Assembly (NCBI GenBank): GCA_030453285.1
Contig: JAKDKP010000183.1
Span: forward strand, 1 to 5,719
Source: Propionibacteriales bacterium
Lineage (GTDB): Bacteria; Actinomycetota; Actinomycetes; Propionibacteriales; Propionibacteriaceae
Direction: 5' to 3'
DNA: 5,719 bases
Made by a program: the position numbers and the translations under genes. Below the pieces are notes generated by a model that saw only the letters and a list, made by a program, of their open reading frames with translations, was not told the DNA's origin and did not search any database. Shown one piece after another: positions 1-4,438 of this stretch (position 1 is its first letter; each line of letters starts with the position of its first letter).

Positions 1-1
1 C

Positions 2-238
2 TTCAAGGGCGAGACCGTTTTGACCAAAACTTCACCTTCGGATAGCTCAGTCGATTGGCCAACCACGGAGCTAGATTTGGCCATGTGCGTTGATTCTCGA
101 AAACTCTACACAGTTCAACGAGAGACAAACACCATGGTTCGAGCTGGTGATTTGGTCAAGGGGATCGCTTCCTTAAAGCAAGAGAACGGAAGATGGGTTA
201 TTTCAGGAATCGACACAAAGGTGGTCAAGTCGTGCTAA
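2..238 (+). CDS. C-terminal part of a probable NTF2-like secreted protein or lipoprotein (5' end outside window)
   Basis: The reading frame is open from the first bases to a TAA at 236-238, so this is the last ~78 codons of a gene that begins upstream. A TTG at 20 is unlikely to be the real start because the frame continues through it. The visible part has the pattern 'ELDLAMCVDSRKLYTV', then a basic/polar stretch, then 'LKQENGRWVISGID' and a terminal Cys. From family knowledge, many actinobacterial exported proteins with an NTF2-like fold end like this: a 'C-V-D-x-S' strand, a 'G-x-W-x-V/I' strand and a last Cys that could pair with the first. The export signal would be in the missing N-terminus, so the location is inferred. 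The stop overlaps the preferred start of the next gene by 7 bases, which suggests one operon and coupled translation. Base composition is about 50% GC, well below the downstream genes. Function is unknown. Confidence 0.6.
   Translation, partial: FKGETVLTKTSPSDSSVDWPTTELDLAMCVDSRKLYTVQRETNTMVRAGDLVKGIASLKQENGRWVISGIDTKVVKSC
217..224 (+). promoter_or_regulatory. Ribosome binding site deciding the start of the secreted-protein gene
   Basis: AAAGGTGG lies inside the end of the upstream gene, with 7 bases before the GTG at 232. It supports GTG 232 over ATG 193 as the start. Confidence 0.65.
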
Positions 239-1200
239 AGAGGTGGCTACTTCTGTTCTCAACGCTGATACTCAGTACTGGCATCGTGACCTCACCCGCT
301 TACGCAACTGAAGCTGAGTACCAAGCATGCTTGGCAAACACTGATACGGACCTCGATACGTCCGATGATTCAGGTACTGCAACCATGACTGTTGAACAGC
401 AATGCGCTGGCTTGCTGGGGGACGGCGAAGACAAAGCTAGCAACGGGTCCACAAAGGCGCAGGGCCCAACGCGTGCGGAAATCGTCGCTCGCATCAAGAA
501 GGAGAATGCTGAACGCAAGAAGCGCAATGAGGCGAAGACGGCGGCCTTCCAGCAGGGCATGAACGCCTACAACGAATGCTTTGCCAATGCCGGACTGGTC
601 CCCGGACCGAATGGAACTTTGCGGGCACCGAGTTGTCCCAGCCCACCGAACAACCCGAGCCTTGAACAAATGGCGGGGCTTCCCGGCGAGCCACCACCGG
701 CCGCACCGGACTTGGGGCTGCCGCCGGAGACCATCGGCTACGTCGCCTCCACCAAGTTGCAGTTGCCGAAGACGAAGATCAACATCGGGCCCGACCCTTC
801 CTGGAACGAATGGGACAAGGCGTTCGTCGGTCACCCGTACTGGCTGTGGGTCGATCCCCCCGCAGGTGGGCTATCGTCGAGCCAGTCCGTTGGCCCCATC
901 ACCGTCGGCCTGAAGGCAAGCTTGGCGTCGGTGACATTCAAGACCTCTGGTGAGGATCCCTTGACGTGCACCGGGGCGGGCACACCGTACGTGCGAACCA
1001 GGAGCAACGAAGGCAAGAAGTCCCCGGACTGCGGCCTCACCTTCACCACCAAGGGCGAGAAGACCATCACCGCAACGCTGCAGTGGAACATTCAATGGAC
1101 CGTCAACGGCCAGTCGGGCACGGTGCCCATGGCACAGACGGTGGGACGGACCGTCGAGGTCGGAGAGCTGCAAGCAGTCAACGTGGACCCGCCCCGCTGA
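232..1200 (+). CDS. Secreted protein with Pro-rich linker and C-terminal beta-rich (PKD/Ig-like) domain
   Basis: I chose the GTG at 232 (322 aa). AAAGGTGG at 217-224 sits 7 bases before it, and it puts a classic signal peptide at the very N-terminus: 'LKR', a hydrophobic run, and an A-Y-A cleavage site at residues 23-25. The in-frame ATG at 193 would add 13 polar residues before the signal and lacks that spacing. After the signal come an acidic Ser/Thr region, a charged probable helix (about 80-118, rich in K/R/E), a Pro/Gly-rich linker (about 123-167) and a C-terminal domain (about 185-317) with 'HPYWLWVDPP', 'CTGAGTPY', 'SPDCGLTF', 'TATLQWNIQWTVNGQSG' and a closing 'VGELQAV'. I recall this pattern from a family of exported actinobacterial proteins, some misleadingly named 'ATP/GTP-binding protein'; there is no P-loop here. 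Six Cys (33, 58, 116, 135, 246, 267) allow disulfides, most plausibly 246-267. It is likely co-translated with the preceding gene. GC rises from about 50% at the 5' end to about 65% at the 3' end. The role is unknown; surface or envelope function is inferred. Confidence 0.8.
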   Translation: MLKRWLLLFSTLILSTGIVTSPAYATEAEYQACLANTDTDLDTSDDSGTATMTVEQQCAGLLGDGEDKASNGSTKAQGPTRAEIVARIKKENAERKKRNEAKTAAFQQGMNAYNECFANAGLVPGPNGTLRAPSCPSPPNNPSLEQMAGLPGEPPPAAPDLGLPPETIGYVASTKLQLPKTKINIGPDPSWNEWDKAFVGHPYWLWVDPPAGGLSSSQSVGPITVGLKASLASVTFKTSGEDPLTCTGAGTPYVRTRSNEGKKSPDCGLTFTTKGEKTITATLQWNIQWTVNGQSGTVPMAQTVGRTVEVGELQAVNVDPPR

Positions 1201-1247
1201 CCCGCGGACCCGACGAGCTGGCGCACTGATCGTCGTCGCAGACATGA

Positions 1248-1281
1248 TCAAGGCCCGAACCCCCGTGGGTCCGGGCCTTGA
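1248..1281. terminator. Strong hairpin, possible bidirectional terminator
   Basis: A 15-position stem (1248-1262 with 1267-1281) has 14 pairs and one A/C mismatch at 1258/1271, closed by a 4-base loop CCGT. It lies 47 bases after the stop of the secreted-protein gene (+ strand) and 21 bases beyond the 3' end of tRNA-Ser (- strand), so it could end both transcripts. Neither side has a strong T-run, which is common in high-GC actinobacteria but makes intrinsic termination less certain. Confidence 0.65.
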
Positions 1282-1302
1282 CGTTGTCCTGATGACAACT
1301 CG

Positions 1303-1392
1303 TGGCGGTGACGGTGGGATTTGAACCCACGGAGGGTTTGACCCCTCACACGCTTTCGAGGCGTGCTCCTTCGGCCGCTCGGACACGTCACC
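1303..1392 (-). tRNA. serU: tRNA-Ser, anticodon CGA (reads UCG)
   Basis: Read on the - strand the sequence folds as a class II tRNA. The acceptor stem is GGTGACG (1392-1386) with CGTCACC (1313-1307), the discriminator is G (1306) and an encoded CCA occupies 1305-1303. The D arm contains TCCGAGCGGCCGAAGGA. The anticodon stem is CACGC/GCGTG around the loop CTCGAAA, giving anticodon CGA. A long variable arm (GAGGG/CCCTC), the mark of serine tRNAs, is followed by the T arm GTGGG-TTCAAAT-CCCAC. Length is 87 nt plus CCA. The anticodon follows directly from the loop; the symbol serU is borrowed from E. coli usage. The gene runs in the same direction as tadA, 135 bases downstream of it, and probably has its own promoter. 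Its 3' end faces the low-GC secreted-protein genes. Confidence 0.97.
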
Positions 1393-1399
1393 GCCGACG

Positions 1400-1405
1400 A
1401 GGATA
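1400..1405 (-). promoter_or_regulatory. Probable -10 box of tRNA-Ser
   Basis: On the - strand TATCCT fits the TAnnnT -10 pattern and ends 7 bases before the first base of the mature tRNA, so transcription would begin close to the tRNA 5' end. A TTGGCC lies about 19 bases further upstream as a weak -35; only the -10 is convincing. Confidence 0.5.
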
Positions 1406-1470
1406 CCGCGACGTGTCGGCGCGGGGCCAATCGCGCCCCGAGTGACGTGGGGCCGCCGGATGCTCGTTCC

Positions 1471-1488
1471 TCGCTGCTCAACCAGCGA
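1471..1488 (-). terminator. Small hairpin downstream of tadA, weak terminator candidate
   Basis: A perfect 6-bp stem (TCGCTG 1471-1476, CAGCGA 1483-1488) with a 6-base loop lies about 40 bases after the tadA stop. A second GC-rich inverted repeat follows around 1426-1440 (GGCGCG...CGCGCC region). There is no T-run. Together they could end the tadA message ahead of the tRNA promoter, but read-through is possible. Nothing else is evident between 1406 and 1527. Confidence 0.25.
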
Positions 1489-1527
1489 CAGCCGGGCCGA
1501 CACGCCCCGCCAACGAGAGGAGAGGTG

Positions 1528-1977
1528 TCATCGGTGGGTAGCGAAGAAGTCGTGCAGCAGGGCGGCGCACTCGTCGGCGCGGATCCCACCAATCACCTCG
1601 GGGCGGTGATTGAGGCGCGGGTCCCGTACGACATCGAAGAGCGATGCCACGGCTCCGGCCTTGGGGTCGTACGCACCGAAGATGATCTTGTCGACGCGCG
1701 CCAGCACCGAGGCGCCGGCGCACATCGTGCACGGCTCGAGGGTCACCACCAGCGTGTGACCATCGAGCCGCCACTCCCCCTGGGCAGCGGCACCACGCCG
1801 CAGCGTCAACACCTCAGCGTGCGCGGTCGGATCGCCGAGGAGTTCGCGCTCGTTGTGTCCGCGGGCGACGACGGTCCCGTCCGGCCCGAGCAGGACCGCA
1901 CCGATCGGCACATCACCATGGCCCAGAGCATCACGGGCCTCGGCCACGGCCAGCCCGATGGCCTCGGCCGGTCGCAT
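1528..1977 (-). CDS. tadA: tRNA(adenine34) deaminase TadA
   Basis: This zinc enzyme converts A34 to inosine in the anticodon of tRNA-Arg(ACG), letting one tRNA read CGU, CGC and CGA. The 149-aa length is normal for TadA. The cytidine-deaminase-fold motifs are intact: 'DVPIGAVL' (22-30), 'HNERE' (41-45), 'TAHAEVLTLR' (51-60) with zinc ligand H53 and catalytic E55, and 'EPCTMCAGA' (81-89) with zinc ligands C83 and C86. 'VDKIIFGAYDPKAGAVAS' (95-112) and a helical C-terminus complete the fold. The ATG (1977-1975) is 2 bases after the stop of the preceding - strand gene, so translation is probably coupled; no strong Shine-Dalgarno is seen. Other deaminases of the fold (cytidine, guanine) are less likely given TAHAE plus PCxMC and the partner gene. 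Function rests on family knowledge and intact catalytic residues. Confidence 0.95.
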   Translation of the reverse strand: MRPAEAIGLAVAEARDALGHGDVPIGAVLLGPDGTVVARGHNERELLGDPTAHAEVLTLRRGAAAQGEWRLDGHTLVVTLEPCTMCAGASVLARVDKIIFGAYDPKAGAVASLFDVVRDPRLNHRPEVIGGIRADECAALLHDFFATHR

Positions 1978-1979
1978 GA

Positions 1980-2585
1980 TCAGTCGCCGAGCTCGGCCTC
2001 GGCCACCCGACGGAAGCCGGTCAGGTTCAGCCGCTCGGCGATGTCGATCACGATCTGATCGGTGTCGGCATCATCGTCGCAGTACTGCGCCATGTCGATC
2101 TCACTCAGCCCGAGGTCGTCGAAGATGTTCAGGTCGCCGATCGGGTCGATGTCGTCCTCGTCGGGGATGCCGTCGAGTCCCAGCAGATCGGCGACGTCAC
2201 GGGCGATCGGCCACTCCCCGGCCATCGATCCGTCTGACAGCAGGACCTGCACATGCTCGCCACGGATCCGGGCGATCACGAACATGTCGGTGTCGAGGCT
2301 GACGAAGCCGACCGCACCGGTGTCGGCGGGCAGCCTGCGGAGCTGACGAATCAGTTCCTCCAGATCGTTGGCAAGGTCCTTGCTGAGGGCGGTGACCGTA
2401 CGTTGTCCCTCCTCCAAGTAGGACGCCAGCACGAAGTCGATGTCTTCGTCCTCGGCATCATCCAGGTCGTCGTCGTCCAGGTCGTCGTCGAGGTCTTCGT
2501 CCTCGGCGTCGTCGAACCCCTCATCGGCCGTCTTGTCGTCGTTCAGATCGAACGACACATACTCGTCATCATCGAAGGCACTCAC
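1980..2585 (-). CDS. tRNA adenosine deaminase-associated protein
   Basis: The C-terminal ~150 residues ('[21 protein letters not shown]', '[28 protein letters not shown]', '[14 protein letters not shown]') match what I know as the actinobacterial family found directly upstream of tadA and named for that position; its biochemical role is not established. There is no catalytic motif or membrane segment, so it is a soluble cytoplasmic protein. The N-terminus (residues 5-50) is extremely acidic, with 'DDAEDED' occurring twice 17 residues apart. I chose GTG at 2585 (201 aa) because GGAG (2596-2593) sits 7 bases before it. A GTG at 2606 would add 7 residues but has only a G-run touching the start. 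The gene overlaps nothing and ends 2 bases before tadA, forming a two-gene operon. It is divergent from upp. Binding to TadA or to tRNA is inference from linkage; the acidic tail makes direct RNA binding by that part unlikely. Confidence 0.88.
   Translation of the reverse strand: MSAFDDDEYVSFDLNDDKTADEGFDDAEDEDLDDDLDDDDLDDAEDEDIDFVLASYLEEGQRTVTALSKDLANDLEELIRQLRRLPADTGAVGFVSLDTDMFVIARIRGEHVQVLLSDGSMAGEWPIARDVADLLGLDGIPDEDDIDPIGDLNIFDDLGLSEIDMAQYCDDDADTDQIVIDIAERLNLTGFRRVAEAELGD
2442..2513 (-). repeat. Duplicated Asp-rich coding segment in the deaminase-associated gene
   Basis: Two 21-base segments, 2442-2462 and 2493-2513, are alike at all but two positions and lie 51 bases (17 codons) apart, separated by GTC-rich simple repeats. 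They encode the two DDAEDED motifs. This looks like slippage or duplication within an acidic low-complexity tract. Confidence 0.6.
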
Positions 2586-2667
2586 ATCTGGGCTCCGTCC
2601 ACTCACCCCGCCATGGTGTCAGATGTTTGCCTGTCGTGGCAGCAGAGTTGTGTGGAAGAGTGCCCCC
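2586..2667. promoter_or_regulatory. Divergent intergenic region between the tadA operon and upp
   Basis: This 82-base gap must hold start signals for both the upp message and the tadA operon unless the latter is transcribed from within upp. I see ribosome sites at both ends (GGAG at 2593-2596 on the - strand, GGAAGAG at 2654-2660 on the + strand) but no convincing TAnnnT -10 box in either direction. Confidence 0.4.
2654..2660 (+). promoter_or_regulatory. Ribosome binding site of upp
   Basis: GGAAGAG with 7 bases to the GTG at 2668 fixes the upp start in a frame that stays open far upstream. Confidence 0.7.
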
Positions 2668-3309
2668 GTGGACCTACGACTCGTCGAACACCCCCTGGTT
2701 GCCCACAAACTGACGCATCTGCGCTCCGTGGACACCGACTCGCCCACCTTCCGGCGACTCACCGAAGAACTAGTCACCCTTCTGGCGTACGAGGCCACCC
2801 GGCAGGTCCGCGTCGAGCCCATCACCGTACGAACCCCGGTGTCGCCAGCGCACGGTGTCCGCCTGCAAAAGCCCGAGCCGCTCGTCGTACCGATCCTGCG
2901 CGCTGGCCTCGGCATGCTGGAGGGCATGAGCCGGCTGATGCCGACCGCGGAGGTCGGGTTCGTCGGGATGGTCCGCAACGAGGAGACGCTGCAGCCAGTC
3001 TCATACGCCGAACGCCTGCCCCAGGATCTTGCCGGGCGTCAGTGCTACGTGCTCGATCCGATGCTGGCCACTGGTGGGTCACTCGGTGGCACGATTCGCT
3101 TCCTGGTCGACCGCGGCGCCGACGACATCACCTGCATCTGCCTGCTCGCCGCGCCCGAAGGCATCGAGCGTCTCAAGGAACTCACCGCCGGCCTGCACGT
3201 GCCGTGCACTCTCGTCGTCGCCGCCGTTGACGACAAACTCGATGAGAACGGCTACATCGTGCCCGGGCTCGGCGATGCCGGCGACCGGCTGTACGGCGTC
3301 GCCGACTGA
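2668..3309 (+). CDS. upp: Uracil phosphoribosyltransferase
   Basis: Makes UMP and pyrophosphate from uracil and PRPP in the cytoplasm (pyrimidine salvage). Length is 213 aa, normal for bacterial Upp. Key motifs are present: 'PILRAGLGM' (75-83) for pyrophosphate contact, the PRPP loop '[15 protein letters not shown]' (127-141), and the uracil-binding end '[16 protein letters not shown]' (195-210). The GTG at 2668 is chosen because GGAAGAG (2654-2660) precedes it by 7 bases and the protein then begins 'DLRLVEHPL', the usual Upp N-terminus; the frame stays open further upstream but that part is only the reverse of the Asp-rich gene. It is transcribed away from the tadA operon, a neighbourhood I recall from other actinobacteria. 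The stop codon (3307-3309) lies inside the first unit of a tandem repeat array. No truncation or missing key residue is seen. Confidence 0.96.
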   Translation: MDLRLVEHPLVAHKLTHLRSVDTDSPTFRRLTEELVTLLAYEATRQVRVEPITVRTPVSPAHGVRLQKPEPLVVPILRAGLGMLEGMSRLMPTAEVGFVGMVRNEETLQPVSYAERLPQDLAGRQCYVLDPMLATGGSLGGTIRFLVDRGADDITCICLLAAPEGIERLKELTAGLHVPCTLVVAAVDDKLDENGYIVPGLGDAGDRLYGVAD

Positions 3310-3381
3310 CTCCAGAAAAGCGGGCTGACTCCAGAAAAGCGGGCTGACTCCCGAAAATCGGGCTGACTCCCGAAAATCGGC
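3306..3381 (+). repeat. Four tandem 19-bp repeats overlapping the upp stop
   Basis: Units lie at 3306-3324, 3325-3343, 3344-3362 and 3363-3381 with no spacers. Units 1 and 2 are identical (ctgactccagaaaagcggg). Units 3 and 4 read ctgactcccgaaaatcggg, except that the last base of unit 4 is C. The two types differ at positions 9 (a/c) and 15 (g/t). In units 3 and 4 these changes create a 5-bp hairpin, CCCGA-AAA-TCGGG (one pair shorter in unit 4); in units 1 and 2 the same stem has two mismatches. The TGA stop of upp is in unit 1. The array could help end the upp message or be a degenerate dispersed repeat. There are no spacers of the kind a CRISPR needs. Confidence 0.9.
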
Positions 3382-3448
3382 ACGCTGAGCCGCACAGCCG
3401 ACACAGAGCCCCGGCAGTGGCCGTGAGCCTGCCCCTTTTCAGCACCGA

Positions 3449-3494
3449 AGGTCGGACCACGGTCGTACCGGCCCCCTGACCACGGTCCCGACCT
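3449..3494 (+). promoter_or_regulatory. Long imperfect hairpin containing two copies of GACCACGGTC
   Basis: AGGTCGG (3449-3455) pairs with CCGACCT (3488-3494). With C3487 bulged, the stem continues through 3456-3464 with 3478-3486, interrupted by two mismatches, to a 13-base loop: 14 pairs of 16. The same DNA holds the 10-mer GACCACGGTC twice (3455-3464 and 3478-3487), itself an imperfect dyad (GACC/GGTC), 23 bases apart. It could be a terminator or attenuator hairpin in RNA or an operator pair in DNA for the downstream ABC operon. The remainder of the 3382-3565 gap has no gene; it includes the short direct repeats 'ctgattc' (3530-3536 and just before) and the palindrome TTGATCAA (3540-3547). 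Confidence 0.4.
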
Positions 3495-3529
3495 GGGTGC
3501 CCACGGCCCCCGAGGTCCCCTGATTCACC

Positions 3530-3558
3530 CTGATTCGGCTTGATCAACGCCCTAACGT
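3530..3558 (+). promoter_or_regulatory. Probable promoter of the ABC operon, placed for a leaderless transcript
   Basis: TAACGT (3553-3558) fits TAnnnT and ends 7 bases before the ATG at 3566, so transcription would start at or next to the A of the ATG. The hexamer 17 bases upstream (3530-3535, CTGATT) is a poor -35. No Shine-Dalgarno-like sequence precedes the ATG, which agrees with a leaderless mRNA. Confidence 0.45.
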
Positions 3559-3565
3559 TGGCCCC

Positions 3566-4438
3566 ATGAGCCAGTCCCAGACTCCTGCCCCTGCCCACAC
3601 CCCGCGACGTGCTGCCCAGGCGCCGTCGCCGACGACGGACACCGCCGCGGCCCTGCCCGAACCCCGGAGTGCCTCCCGGACGCATGCCGCTCGGGCGATC
3701 AACGTCACCAAGCGGTATGGCCGCGCCGACACCGCAGTGACCGCTCTGGAGAACGTCAGCCTGGACTTCGAGCAGGGCCGGATGACCGCGATCATGGGCC
3801 CGTCGGGCTCGGGCAAGTCCACGTTGATGCATGTGCTGGCCGGTCTGGACACCGTCACCACCGGTCAGGTGATGATCGGTGACCGCGACATCACCGCCCT
3901 GGGCGATGAGGAACTCACCACCATCCGCCGCCGCCACATCGGCTTCATCTTCCAGGCATTCAACCTGGTCCCGACCACCGACGTCCTGGGCAACGTGCTG
4001 CTCCCGTTCGAGCTGGACAACCGGAGCCCCGATGCCACCGAACAGCAGTGGATCGATTCACTGATCGAGCGGCTCGGCCTGACCGATCGGGTGAAGCATC
4101 GCCCGGGCGAACTGTCCGGCGGTCAGCAGCAACGGGTGGCGATCGCTCGCGCGCTGGCCACCCGGCCGGACATGATCTTTGCCGATGAGCCGACCGGCAA
4201 CCTTGATTCGCGCACCTCGCACGAGGTGCTGACCCTTCTGGGGCAGTCAGTCCGCGACTACGGCCAGTCGATTGCGTTGGTCACCCACGATGCGCACGCC
4301 GCCTCGTACGCCGACCGCGTGGTCTTCATCGTCGACGGCCGGCTCGTGCAGGAACTGCGCGCCCCGTACACCGCCGCCGACGTCTCCGGCGTGATGATGC
4401 AGCTCGAGGCCAACGCCATGCACGGATCGGCCGCCTGA
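3566..4438 (+). CDS. ABC transporter ATP-binding protein (MacB/LolD type)
   Basis: ATPase subunit that drives the FtsX-like permease encoded next; it works at the inner face of the membrane. All nucleotide-binding motifs are intact in the 290-aa product: Walker [10 protein letters not shown] (78-86), Q-loop Q130 in '[18 protein letters not shown]', signature LSGGQQQR (183-190), Walker B 'MIFADEP' with catalytic E208, D-loop 'GNLDS' (211-215) and switch H241 in 'VTHD'. '[19 protein letters not shown]' and 'DEPTGNLDS' are typical of the MacB/LolD/FtsE group. The core begins near residue 43; before it is a low-complexity Pro/Ala/Ser/Thr tail with no later in-frame start, so the tail belongs to the protein if the core is to be intact. 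The ATG has no Shine-Dalgarno and a -10 box just ahead, suggesting a leaderless message. The stop overlaps the permease ATG by one base (TGATG). The substrate cannot be told from sequence; lipoproteins, peptides or antibiotics are all known for the group. Confidence 0.93.
   Translation: MSQSQTPAPAHTPRRAAQAPSPTTDTAAALPEPRSASRTHAARAINVTKRYGRADTAVTALENVSLDFEQGRMTAIMGPSGSGKSTLMHVLAGLDTVTTGQVMIGDRDITALGDEELTTIRRRHIGFIFQAFNLVPTTDVLGNVLLPFELDNRSPDATEQQWIDSLIERLGLTDRVKHRPGELSGGQQQRVAIARALATRPDMIFADEPTGNLDSRTSHEVLTLLGQSVRDYGQSIALVTHDAHAASYADRVVFIVDGRLVQELRAPYTAADVSGVMMQLEANAMHGSAA

Noticed and set aside
193..231. ATG at 193 as start of the secreted protein, giving 335 aa
   Set aside because: It puts 13 polar and basic residues before the signal peptide and has no well-spaced ribosome site; GTG 232 has both a ribosome site and a proper signal peptide start.
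1363..2058. 231-codon open frame on the + strand over tRNA-Ser and tadA
   Set aside because: It is antisense to a certain tRNA and to tadA with intact catalytic motifs; composition is that of a shadow frame.
2586..2606. GTG at 2606 as start of the deaminase-associated protein
   Set aside because: Its only G-rich sequence abuts the start codon; GTG 2585 has GGAG at 7 bases. It remains possible, with a difference of 7 residues.
2440..2667. Upstream extension of the upp frame (76 Ser-rich codons)
   Set aside because: It is the reverse complement of the Asp-rich tract of the deaminase-associated gene; Upp proteins start near 'DLRLVEHPL', where GTG 2668 has a good ribosome site.
3306..3381. CRISPR array
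   Set aside because: The units are contiguous with no spacers and only 19 bases long; there are no cas genes nearby.
3182..3937. 251-codon open frame on the - strand across the upp end, the repeats and the ABC start
   Set aside because: It is Gly/Arg-rich without a domain, spans the promoter and repeat array, and overlaps two certain genes.
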